Of a DNA stretch of 64,000 nucleotides, positions 9,075-18,154 are shown in pieces (positions within the stretch are counted from its first letter, which is position 1; each line of letters opens with the position of its first letter). The translations under genes were made by a program, and so were the position numbers. The DNA is from Rebecca billardiae RCC1528. Lineage: Eukaryota > Haptophyta. The notes beneath the pieces were generated by a model. It made no database searches. It saw only the letters and a list, made by a program, of their open reading frames with translations, and had not been told where the DNA came from. The DNA lies in the NCBI GenBank assembly GCA_965240325.2, contig OZ251224.1, positions 1,364,001-1,428,000 of the forward strand, read 5' to 3'.

Positions 9075-12000
9075 TCAGAGCAGGGCGCGCGCGCTCATCT
9101 CAGACGGCAGACTCCCGACAACCCTTCTCGTGGTCGCCGGCGCACCAGGCCGGCCGCCATCTCGCCTCGTGATCTCCAGACGCGCGCGGTGCCTCGAGCG
9201 CATCGCCGCGGCCAGCACCATCGCGATGACGCCACACCCGCCCGCTGTCGCCAGCTGCAGCCCTCTCCCAGCGGTCGGCTGTGTCGTCGGCGAGTGAGCG
9301 GCTGCGCGCGCGGCCGAGCGCGGCGGCGCATCGGAGCGCAAACGCCCGTGGCTCACGTAGCCGCCGGAGGTGTAGCGCAGCTGGCCGTCGAAGGAGTGGG
9401 GCGCCTCGCGCGTGGTCGCCACTGCGCCGTGCAGCAGCAGCGCCTTCGCCTCGCCTGCGCCGTCGCGGATGTGCGCCGCCGGGGCCGAGCCGCACGGGCT
9501 CGGGTGCTCGTTGCCCGCGCAGTGCACGCCTACGTCCCCGAACTCGTGCGAGCACTGGGTGGCGGCGTAGGGCGATGGCTCGCAGTCTGCCAGCCTCGAC
9601 TCCGCGCCGTGGCAGTGCACGCCCGCCAGCGCCTGCGGCGTGTGCGCAGCGCCTCTGTACGGGTACGTGCGGATGGCGTGCGAGTAGCCGAGCTGCCTGC
9701 ACGCCACGCTCGCGGCCGGCAGCTTATCGCCCGCGAAGCCGGCCTGGCACACGGTGCCCCACTGCCCGCCGCTGAACATGAGCAGCTCGCCTGCCGGGTA
9801 CGCGCTCAGCTTGACGTCGCCCTCCGAGGGCGCGCACGCGGTCACGGGGCGGCCCACCTGCGCCGGGCGCAGTCGAGGGCGCACGGCGGGAGCGCGCAGA
9901 TGTGGGCCCATGCGGCTGCGGGCGCACGGGAGCGCGGCGCAGACCGCGTGGCCAGCACGTGCCCGTGCCGTCCTGCAGCGCATCGGCTCGGCCACGCGCG
10001 CCGCGCGGGCCTCACCTCCCAGTCCGCCCACTGCGCGCCGTTGGTCGTGCCGTCGTAGTAGTCGTGCTTGCAGAACCACACGCGTCCGGCCTCCGCGCCG
10101 CCGCTGCGCGCCCACACGTACGACGCGCAGTCGAGCTCGCCGCACTTGCGCTCGACCGCGTCCCTGCACACGGCGGGGGCGACGGGCGGCGCGGCGTGAG
10201 CGCCGGCGCGCCCCGAGCCGTGCGCCCCGACCCGTGCGCGCGCGCTCGTGTCGCGCGCGCCTCGCCTCGCCTCGCGGCGCGGCGCGTGTGCCCCACCTGC
10301 TCTCGTACGCAGTGCCCGCGTGGAGCGTCTCGTGCTGCGGGCACACGAACTTGCCCGGCTTGTGCTCGCTCTCGACGCCGCGCGCGCCGAGCGGCGCCGG
10401 CCCGTCGCAGCCCACCCAGTACTTGTAGCCCTGCGGCACCTGCGCCTGCGAGTGGTAGTCCATCCCCCAGCAGAGCACGTCGCCGTCCGACTCCACCAGC
10501 CCGCACGCGTGGTACATGCCGACGGAGATCTCGGCCCAGCGGTAGCCGGGCGGCGCGTTGCCCAGGCCGAAGGTGAGGTGCCCCCAGCAGCGCAGCAGCC
10601 GCTCCTTCGTCAGCCCGCACGAGTGCGAGTGACCCACCGACACCGCCGACCACTCGTACCCCTCAGGCGCATCCAGCTGGCCGTGCTCGGCTGAGCCCCA
10701 GCACACGAGCTCGGCGTCGGCCGTGACGCCGCACGTGTGCCGGTGGTGCGTGGACACCTGCGCCCAGCGCGCGCGGAAGGGCACGTTGGACTGGCCGTTC
10801 GAGTTGTCGCCCCAGCACACCGCCGCGCCCTCCGTCGTGATCCCGCACGCGTGCGCCTCGCCGACCGAGACGCTCGTCCACAGCAGCCCGCGCGGCGGTC
10901 TGTCACCGCCCATCTCGCCGTCGTACCCCCAGCACGCGAGGCGGTGCGAGAGAGAGACCGCGCACGAGAAGGCGTGGCCGGCGGACACGTGGTGCCAGAG
11001 CTCGCCGCTCGGCACCGCGGCCTCGTGGTGCGCGACGGGCGTCCAGCGGTGCCGCCCGCCCCAGCACCGGAGCGTGCGCTCGGCGGTCACGGCGCACGTG
11101 TGCGTCACACCCGCGGACACCTGCAGCCAGCCGTCCACCTCGGCCGGCACCTCCGTCTGGCCCTCGGTGTTGTCGCCCCAGCAGAGCAGCCCGCCGGTGG
11201 AGGTGACCGCGCACGAGTGGCTCATCCCCGCGGCCACGTGGCCGCCTGCGTCGCACAGCCCGTCCGGATCGTCGGCGGAGCGCACGCCGCCGCCCTCGGC
11301 TGCATCCGCCTCCTCCTCCATCCCCACGAGAGGGAGGCCGCCCGACAGCCGACTGCTGCTGCCGCTGCCGCCGCTGCCGCCGCGCGTGAGCGAGCCGGGC
11401 GGCGGCGGCGGCGGCGCACGCGCGTCTGTGCGCGACGAGAAGGGGAGCGGCGACACGCCCGGCGTCGTGCGCACGGAGCCCCACGGCGTGACCGGCTGGG
11501 TCGGCGCTGACGGCGCGCCGCCGAGCGCGCCCCTGGATGGCGACGGCGCCGCGCCCACGGCCGCTCTGCGCGTGTCGTCGTCGTGGCAGCCGGCGCCCGC
11601 GCACGGAGCGCGCACGGAGAAGGCGGCGGACGTGGAGTTGAGCGCGGGGTCGCGCACGCAGCTCAGGCGCACGCGGTACTCGTCCCCCGCGTCGAGCGAG
11701 CGCGGCAGCGTGAGCCACGCGCGCCCCGTGTTGCTCGCCTCGACCGCCGCGACCAAGCTGTCGCGCGCCGCGTCGCGTTGCCGCCGGCCGCGCCGTGCGC
11801 TCGCCGTTGGCCCCGCGAGCAGCTCCGCGCGCACGGTGTCGCACACGTCCGAGAGCTGGAGCGGGCTGGACCAGCGCACGGCGTACGACTGGCCCGGCAC
11901 CCACTCCGACGCCGCGCTCGGCGTGGTCAGCGCGAACGCGCGCGGCAGCGCAGCCACGCTGAAGTAGGGAGACTGAGCGCTCACACCCGAGTCTGCGGCG

Positions 12001-13652
12001 CAGCGCAGCACGAGCTGGTACCCGGGGCCGGACGCGAGCGAGCCGTTGATGTAGAGGGAGTAGCGGCCGTCGTTGGGCGCGCGCGCCGAGCTGAGCGTGT
12101 GCCCGTCGTGCCGCACGAGCACGTCCACGTGCGCGCAGCTCGCGGCGGAGCGCAGCCCGTCCGAGGCCTCCCACTGCACAAACTGCACTGAGCCGGCCGT
12201 CCACTCGGCGCCCTCGGAGGGCGAGGTGAAGCTCAGCGCGCCCGAGTCGGGCTGGATGGTGAACGGGGCGGACGAGACGCGCAGGGCCTGGTCGCCGTCG
12301 CACACGAGGCGGATCTCGTACCCCTCGCCCGCCGGCGTCGAGCCGGGGACATACACCTCGTGTGAGCCGCTGTTGGGCGCGTGCGGCCACGACGCGAGCA
12401 CGCGCGTCGGCTGCCGCGGCGGCGCGCGCTCGCTGCCGCGGCCGCCGCGGCCCCGCGAGCGCGAGGGCGGGCGCGAGGCGGCACTGGGAGCGGGGCCGGC
12501 CACAAGGTCGATCGACACCGTCGAGCAGTTGGGGCTCGCGCTCACCGAGCTCTCCCAGCGCACCTCGTGCGCGAGGCCAGACGACCAGAACTCGCCCGGC
12601 TGCGGGCTGCTCAGCTCGAGCGCCTCCGCGTCCGCCTCGACCTTGAAGTACTTGGAGGCGGCGCGCACGGCGCTGTCGTTCGCGCAGCGCAGCTCGTACG
12701 TGTACCGCGAGCCCGGCGCGAGGCTCGCCGGCAGGTACCTCCCCAGCGCCTTCGCGCCGATGGGCGCGCGGAACTCCCCGACGGTCCTGCCGTCGTCCAG
12801 CAGCGCGCCCTCGAGCTGCGCGCACGTGCTCGTGTGGCCGATGAGCGTGCTCGTCCACGCGAGGGGGCACTCGTGGCCGAGGAGGCAGCGCTGCCCCTGC
12901 CGTGGCTGCGTCACCACCAGCGCCCCCGGGTTGAGCGAGATCCGGAACGGCTCCGACTCGCCGCCCAGCGCCGTGTCGCCCGCGCACTGCACGCGCATCA
13001 GGTACGTGCCAGGCGGCGTGCGCGCGGGCACGTGGAAGGCGTAGTCCGTGCCGGTCTCGGCCGGCGTGACAGTGACGAGGCTGATCGGCTCGTCCGGGTG
13101 TGAGCTCGACGCCTCCGCGCGGCGGATCAGCAGCAGCTGCACGCGGTCGCACGCGGTGCTGCCGCGCACAGAGCGAGCGAGCGACCAGCTCACGACGTTG
13201 TCGCTGGCGAGGGGCCACACGGCGCCCTTCGCCGGGCTGGAGACGTCGAAGGTGGCCGGATTCGACTCGACCACGAACCGGTCCGACGTGCCCTGCAGCG
13301 CGGCGCTGAGCGAGCGCGGCTGCACGCACTGCAGGTGCAGCCGGTAGTCGTCGCTGTCCTCCACCGCGCTCCGCACGTAGAAGAGGTGTGCGCCGTCGTT
13401 CTCGGTGGTGACCGTGTCCACGCGCCGCGTGCCGCGCATGAGAGCGATCTCCACGCTCGAGCACAGCGCAATGTCGTCGCGCATGCTCGTCCACAGCACC
13501 GAGTAGGAGCCGCCCTTCATCCAGGTGTCCTCGCTGTTCGGCTGCAGGATGATGAGCGCATCGGCCGAGCCACCGCCGGGCGTGGCGCGCGCGCCGCCGA
13601 GGAGAGTGGCCCACGCGAGCGCATGGCCGAGCCGCGGCCTCCGTCCGCGCAT
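9075..13652 (-). CDS. Cell-surface protein: Ig-like repeats, RCC1 repeats, SRCR domain, TM
   Basis: Three exons: 13652-10297, 10163-10016, 9857-9075. The introns (10164-10296, 9858-10015) have GTG donors and CAG acceptors, and joining them gives 1,428 residues in frame. The ATG at 13652 is chosen because a signal peptide follows (hydrophobic AWATLLGG, cleavage likely after ARA); an upstream in-frame ATG at 13823 would bury it. After it come five to six Ig-like repeats of about 95 residues, of the kind in Kre9/KNH-type Ser/Thr-rich surface proteins (each with VxW near the start and a terminal FxV/FxI strand). Then come seven RCC1-type repeats with paired Cys (HSCAV…LLCWG, about 800-1090), a Cys-containing segment encoded by exon 2, an SRCR domain (about 1185-1285, CRQLGY, DVGVHC) and a single TM helix (about 1365-1385) with a short basic tail. 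It is likely a type I receptor or adhesin. It is divergent from the WD40 gene. Confidence 0.8.
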   Translation of the reverse strand: MRGRRPRLGHALAWATLLGGARATPGGGSADALIILQPNSEDTWMKGGSYSVLWTSMRDDIALCSSVEIALMRGTRRVDTVTTENDGAHLFYVRSAVEDSDDYRLHLQCVQPRSLSAALQGTSDRFVVESNPATFDVSSPAKGAVWPLASDNVVSWSLARSVRGSTACDRVQLLLIRRAEASSSHPDEPISLVTVTPAETGTDYAFHVPARTPPGTYLMRVQCAGDTALGGESEPFRISLNPGALVVTQPRQGQRCLLGHECPLAWTSTLIGHTSTCAQLEGALLDDGRTVGEFRAPIGAKALGRYLPASLAPGSRYTYELRCANDSAVRAASKYFKVEADAEALELSSPQPGEFWSSGLAHEVRWESSVSASPNCSTVSIDLVAGPAPSAASRPPSRSRGRGGRGSERAPPRQPTRVLASWPHAPNSGSHEVYVPGSTPAGEGYEIRLVCDGDQALRVSSAPFTIQPDSGALSFTSPSEGAEWTAGSVQFVQWEASDGLRSAASCAHVDVLVRHDGHTLSSARAPNDGRYSLYINGSLASGPGYQLVLRCAADSGVSAQSPYFSVAALPRAFALTTPSAASEWVPGQSYAVRWSSPLQLSDVCDTVRAELLAGPTASARRGRRQRDAARDSLVAAVEASNTGRAWLTLPRSLDAGDEYRVRLSCVRDPALNSTSAAFSVRAPCAGAGCHDDDTRRAAVGAAPSPSRGALGGAPSAPTQPVTPWGSVRTTPGVSPLPFSSRTDARAPPPPPPGSLTRGGSGGSGSSSRLSGGLPLVGMEEEADAAEGGGVRSADDPDGLCDAGGHVAAGMSHSCAVTSTGGLLCWGDNTEGQTEVPAEVDGWLQVSAGVTHTCAVTAERTLRCWGGRHRWTPVAHHEAAVPSGELWHHVSAGHAFSCAVSLSHRLACWGYDGEMGGDRPPRGLLWTSVSVGEAHACGITTEGAAVCWGDNSNGQSNVPFRARWAQVSTHHRHTCGVTADAELVCWGSAEHGQLDAPEGYEWSAVSVGHSHSCGLTKERLLRCWGHLTFGLGNAPPGYRWAEISVGMYHACGLVESDGDVLCWGMDYHSQAQVPQGYKYWVGCDGPAPLGARGVESEHKPGKFVCPQHETLHAGTAYESRWGTRAAPRGEARRARHERARTGRGARLGARRRSRRAARRPRRVQGRGRAQVRRARLRVVRVGAQRRRGGRTRVVLQARLLRRHDQRRAVGGLGGEARAARVAEPMRCRTARARAGHAVCAALPCARSRMGPHLRAPAVRPRLRPAQVGRPVTACAPSEGDVKLSAYPAGELLMFSGGQWGTVCQAGFAGDKLPAASVACRQLGYSHAIRTYPYRGAAHTPQALAGVHCHGAESRLADCEPSPYAATQCSHEFGDVGVHCAGNEHPSPCGSAPAAHIRDGAGEAKALLLHGAVATTREAPHSFDGQLRYTSGGYVSHGRLRSDAPPRSAARAAAHSPTTQPTAGRGLQLATAGGCGVIAMVLAAAMRSRHRARLEITRRDGGRPGAPATTRRVVGSLPSEMSARALL

Positions 13653-13936
13653 CTGAGCACAGCAAGCCCCCAGGCCGGCGAGGCCGGCGCGGCGACGCGG
13701 CCCTGGCGAATCGCGAGCAGCTGCTGCCGCAACTTTGGCGTGCCCGTGTCCTGTGCCGTCCAGCGCGCCGAGAAGCAGCTCTGCTACCGATCCCGCCAGG
13801 CCGTGGCCAAAAAACCTCGCCATCGCTCGTTTTTTTTCTTCATCCGGCGTGCGTCCGGGCAGCCGCCGACGGATCGATCCATGGCCGCCAGCGGGCCACC
13901 CGGCAGGTACTAACCTGCCTGGGGTGTCACCCGAAC
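13653..13936. promoter_or_regulatory. Bidirectional promoter region (surface protein / WD40)
   Basis: 284 bp separate two divergent start codons. It contains a T-rich stretch (about 13831-13843) and a perfect inverted repeat GGCAGGT-ACTA-ACCTGCC (13902-13919), 18 bp before the WD40 ATG, which is a candidate factor-binding site. Promoter assignment is by position only. Confidence 0.45.
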
Positions 13937-15936
13937 ATGTCGCTGTCGCATCGCGACTTCGACCGCCATGGGCACACGGCGGGGTTGCTGCACATCACGT
14001 GGCACCCGTCCAGTCGCCTGATCGTCTCGTGTGGGGCGGACCAGGTGTGGGGCCGTGCGCGCGCCGTGCTCCGCCCGCCATGGCTGCCCCGCGTGCTCAA
14101 CTCGCGCGCGTCGCGCGCGCTCGCGACTCCAGCGCGTCAAGGTGTGGGATATCAGCACTGAGCAGCCGAAGGCGACATTCCACAAGCACGACGGATGGGT
14201 CTACTCGTGCACGGTATCGCACACAGGCGGCATGCTCGCATCTGCGTGCGCCGACCAGGTGCGTCCGCGCGCACTGCGTGCGCGCCAGCCGTGCCTGTCA
14301 TCGGCGCGCATCGCGCCGGTGGCGTGAGCGAGTGGTGCGATGTGTGGGTCCCTCAGCCTAGCCCCCGCTCTGGGCGCCTATTCGCCGCCCCCAGATGGTG
14401 CGCATCTTCGACCTGTCGACGCTCGAGCTGCTGCGGCCAGAGAAGCGAGGCATGCTCGGCCGCCGGCTCGGCAACCGCGACAAGGAGAGCGTCACGTTCA
14501 AGGGGCCGGTGCTCTCGGTCGACTTCTCGCCCGAGGACTCGTGGCTGTGCGTCGGCTCGTCCGACAAGAACGTCACGCTCTGGCGCGTCTCCGACGGCGA
14601 GTGCTACCAGACCTTCGACGGCCACTCCGACTGGGTGACGAGCGTGCGCTTCTCGCCCGACGGCATGATGATCCTGTCCGCCTCCTACGACGGCACGGCC
14701 AAGGTGTGGCGCGTGTCGGACAGCCACCTGGCGCACACGCTGGAGGGGCACGCGAGCTTCGTCTCCGCGGCGGAGTGGGGCCAGAAGGGCCAGCTCATCG
14801 CCACGGCGTCGGGCGACCACTCGGTGCGGCTGTGGGAGGCGGAGGACGGCAAGGAGGTGCACCACCTGCAGGGGCACTCCTCGTGGGTGCTCGACGTCGC
14901 CTTCGCGCCGCGCGAGCACCTGCTGGCGAGCTGCGGCGCGGACAACGTCGTGATCCTGTGGGACACGCGCTCGGGCACGCTGCTCTCGATGCTGCGCGAC
15001 CACACCGACTGGGTCGAGTCGCTCTCCTTCGACCCCACCGGCAACATGCTCGCGACTGGCAGCCACGACCGCAACATCATCGTGTGGGACGTGGCCGACA
15101 GCTCGCAGCCGCACAAGCGGCTCACGCTGCACGGCCGCCGCGTGGTGCCGCTGCTCTCGTGGCTGTACTACATGCTGCTCGACCTGTCAAACTGGCTGCT
15201 CAACAGGGAGAGCGCATTCGACGACGTCGACATCCTCCAGGCGGCGATGGACGACAACGCGAACAACGACGACCCGCACATGGCCGAGCTGGTCGCCAAC
15301 GACGACGAGCACCTCGCCGAGCGCGCGATGGCACTCGTGCGTGACGATGTCCACGGCATCGACGTGCAGGACCAGGTGCGCCGCCGTGCCGCTCATGCCC
15401 GCGCGCCGCGCCGCGCGGCCGCGTGGGTCGCAGCCGCGCTGCCCCGCGCGAACCCCGCACCGCGCTCCGAGCCAGCGGCGAGCGTGTGCGCGTGTGCGCC
15501 GCCAATGCGTCCAGGTCATCCTCGCCACCATGTTCCTCAAGTTCGTGGGCGATGACGACAAGGTGCCGAAGAACGCCTTCGCGAACGCGTGCTCGATGGA
15601 TCCACAGGTGCGCGCGCGCGCGACTTCGCAAGCGCGTGTGCGCGCTGCACGCTGGTTGGTGTTGCCCGACCCTCACTCACTACTCATCACTGCTACGCAC
15701 TGCCGTGTGCGCGTGCGTGCTGGCTGCAGCTGTCTAAGCTGCTGACTCTTGCCGACGGCAAGAATGTCACCACGGAGCAGAAGCTGCGCATGCACGAGAA
15801 CTTATTTATCGACTGGACCAAGGTGCTGGAGTGCTTCGAGCCCGCGCACAGCTTTGAGGGGCATGCCGATTCGTTCCAGGAGGGCTTTGGGATGGGGCTG
15901 CGCAAACTTGTCGGCGGCGGCAGCTCGAATCCATAA
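13937..15936 (+). CDS. WD40-repeat protein, five exons
   Basis: Exons 13937-14044, 14133-14258, 14395-15375, 15515-15607 and 15730-15936 join in frame to 504 residues. All four introns begin GTG and end AG; each early exon ends CAG. At least seven WD40 blades are visible (examples: RVKVWDIS, VRIFDLS, VTLWRVSDG, AKVWRVSD, VRLWEAEDG, VILWDTRSG, IIVWDVAD), several preceded by GH…W…V turns. These should form one beta-propeller of about residues 10-335, a scaffold for protein assembly. The C-terminal 170 residues are helical and acidic (DDNANNDDPHMAEL) and include FxEGF near the end; I do not recognise them. The first intron acceptor at 14132 is preferred over a second AG at 14140 because it restores the complete blade end RVKVWD. 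Confidence 0.88.
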
Positions 15937-16423
15937 GCTAGGCTAGCATCGCCTAGCTGTGATGGCTGATGCTGCAGGCTGCGGGACTCTGGCTGGATAT
16001 GATTCAGACCATCGTCACTCACTCGTACCAGTCAGTCCAATGCGCTCACAGCTGACGAGTGACGATTGGGACGCTATTGAGGTACTCTACAATTCGAGGG
16101 CTGTAAAAGCGGCGGCCCGCCGGCCGGTGTGTCTGCCACTGGACAGTGGACATCGTCGTAACTTGAATCATCAAAGAAGGTGATGATGACAAATGTGGTT
16201 GGCGCTGCGTTAATGATGGTGGCAGAGGTAAAGTTTCCTAGGGGACGCTGAGGTTGACTCAAGGTTGCGCCGCGCGAAAATAGACGAAGTGCAGGGCACT
16301 TGCGCCACTTCGCTAATCATTCGACGAACCGAATCTCAGAAATCGGCCGAGAGACCAGGCTGGTGATGATATGGAGATGCTACAGTATGGGCGCTGATTT
16401 CATCTGAAGCCTGTGGAACCGCC
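15937..16423. other. Spacer between WD40 and second kinase
   Basis: No ORF of interest. AT-richer than the genes; holds the WD40 3' flank and the kinase 5' flank. Confidence 0.5.
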
Positions 16424-18154
16424 ATGTTTGCATCATCAAACGGTACAATAAGTAACTGCTTTGAACCGCGGCCCCCCGAAGGGCGCGAAACTCGCGAAGA
16501 CGAAGAGCCACCAGACAGATTCAGGCGCCGTCGCGGTGTCGGCCCGACCGTGGGCGTGATGCAGGAGTGGAGTCTAGCACGACTCGTGGCGGGGTACGCG
16601 CGCGACCGCGTCATTGGGCGAGGTCGGTACGGCCAGGCCATTTTGTGGCAGTCGCGTGGTGAGCACGACGGCGGCCCCGCTGCTGTTGTCGTGAAGCAGA
16701 TCTCGCTCGACGCGCTCAACGAGAAGGAGAAGGAGCAAACGGAGAACGAGGTGCACGTGCTGTCCACGCTCGAGCACCCCAACGTCGTTCGCTGCCTCGG
16801 CTCGTTCATTGACGACGCAGCCAATGCCATGTGCATCGTCCTGGAGTACGCCGACGGCGGCACCCTTGCCGGCCGCATCCAGCAGCACGCGGAGGCGAAG
16901 GAGCACATCCACCCAGAGCTCGTGCGCAACTGGTTTGCGCAGATCATCTGCGCGCTTGAGCATGCGCACGACGCCAAGGTGCTCCACCGTGACATTAAAT
17001 CTGCCAACATCTTCCTCACCTTGACGAACCGCGTCAAGCTCGGCGACTTTGGCGTGTCGCGCCAGCTGTCAGAGTCGCGCTCGCTCGCGACCACGGTGTG
17101 CGGCACGCCGTACTACCTCGCGCCCGAGCTCGTGCGCGGTCTGGCGTACTCGCGGCCCGCGGACGTGTGGGCCGCGGGGTGCGTGCTGTACGAGATGGTC
17201 ACGCTCCGCCGGCCCTTTGCAGGCAGCAACATTGGCGAGCTCGTGATGAACATTACGCGCGGACGATTCGGCTGCCCGGAGGGCGCGCCCGGCAGCCTCC
17301 AAGATGCGACCGACGACCTCGAGCTTCGCGCGCTCGTGATGGCCATGCTCGAGCCGGAGCCGTCCAAGCGGATCACTTTGGACGAGATCCTTGCCACGCC
17401 GTACGTGGAGGGCGTCCTCGTCAGCCCGATGAGCCCACGGACCGGCCCTTCGGCGGGCTCAGCCGGCGTGGGCGCGGGCCACACCGCGCGCGCGAGCGCC
17501 GGCGCGCGGAGTCCCCCCGCTCGCCTCGAGCGCATTGACAGCGGGGAGGAGCGCGCTGGGGCCGCAACGCTCGGTGTGCAGACGGCGGTGTCCACCCCGC
17601 GCAGTGACGAGGACCTCGACGGCGAGCGGTGGAGCGGCTCAGCCGCGCGCTACACGTCTGAGCTGGACGGCGAGCAGCCCGAGCTCTTCTCGTGCTCGGC
17701 GAGCCGCCAGTCGAGCGCGGGCTCGCCCCTCTCGCCCGCGCCCTCGTTCCAAGCCATGTCGCCGCCCTCGCTCACCGCGTTCCGCTCGGCTGGCATGAGC
17801 TCTTCATCCGACCTGTCCAAGCTGCGGGACAGCGTGTCCACGGAGATGCGCCGGATGCGCAGGCGCCGCGGCGCGACCGGCTCACCAGTCGCAGCACTCA
17901 TGCACGGCGGCGCGCTCGGCATCCGCCCGCAGGTGCCCGGCGGCTCCATCCCCGGCGCAGGCTCAACTGGAGTCCTGGGGCTGGCTTCACCCCCTGATGG
18001 CGCCTTCCACCCACCCAAGCCCCATCGCACGCTCTCGTGCCCGCACGGCATGTCGACGCTCGTCGGCGAGCCGCCGCAGATTGCGCCACGGCGCTCGCAC
18101 TCTCGCCTCGCGCTCGCGCCGCCCATGCCGGGCCCAGCTGCAGTGCACGGCTAG
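16424..18154 (+). CDS. NEK-like serine/threonine protein kinase (second copy)
   Basis: 576 residues. The kinase domain spans about residues 58-320, with a canonical glycine loop GRGRYG (65-70), ATP-binding Lys91 (VVVKQI), HRDIKSAN (188-195, Asp190), DFG at 208-210 and GTPYYLAPEL. The activation-loop stretch LGDFGVSRQLS is identical to that of the kinase at 4730, so the two are probably paralogues, but this one has an intact glycine loop. The first 45 residues are charged and low-complexity; an alternative start is Met46 at 16559. About 250 residues of Ser/Pro/Arg-rich, probably disordered tail follow, with many SP dipeptides that could be phosphorylated. The gene is intronless. A ciliary or cell-cycle role is usual for the family but not shown here. 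Confidence 0.92.
   Translation: MFASSNGTISNCFEPRPPEGRETREDEEPPDRFRRRRGVGPTVGVMQEWSLARLVAGYARDRVIGRGRYGQAILWQSRGEHDGGPAAVVVKQISLDALNEKEKEQTENEVHVLSTLEHPNVVRCLGSFIDDAANAMCIVLEYADGGTLAGRIQQHAEAKEHIHPELVRNWFAQIICALEHAHDAKVLHRDIKSANIFLTLTNRVKLGDFGVSRQLSESRSLATTVCGTPYYLAPELVRGLAYSRPADVWAAGCVLYEMVTLRRPFAGSNIGELVMNITRGRFGCPEGAPGSLQDATDDLELRALVMAMLEPEPSKRITLDEILATPYVEGVLVSPMSPRTGPSAGSAGVGAGHTARASAGARSPPARLERIDSGEERAGAATLGVQTAVSTPRSDEDLDGERWSGSAARYTSELDGEQPELFSCSASRQSSAGSPLSPAPSFQAMSPPSLTAFRSAGMSSSSDLSKLRDSVSTEMRRMRRRRGATGSPVAALMHGGALGIRPQVPGGSIPGAGSTGVLGLASPPDGAFHPPKPHRTLSCPHGMSTLVGEPPQIAPRRSHSRLALAPPMPGPAAVHG

Noticed and set aside
10903-13665. 920-codon minus-strand ORF in another frame of the surface protein gene
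   Set aside because: Out-of-frame shadow with Arg/Gly/Ala composition; the true frame shows a signal peptide and recognisable domains.
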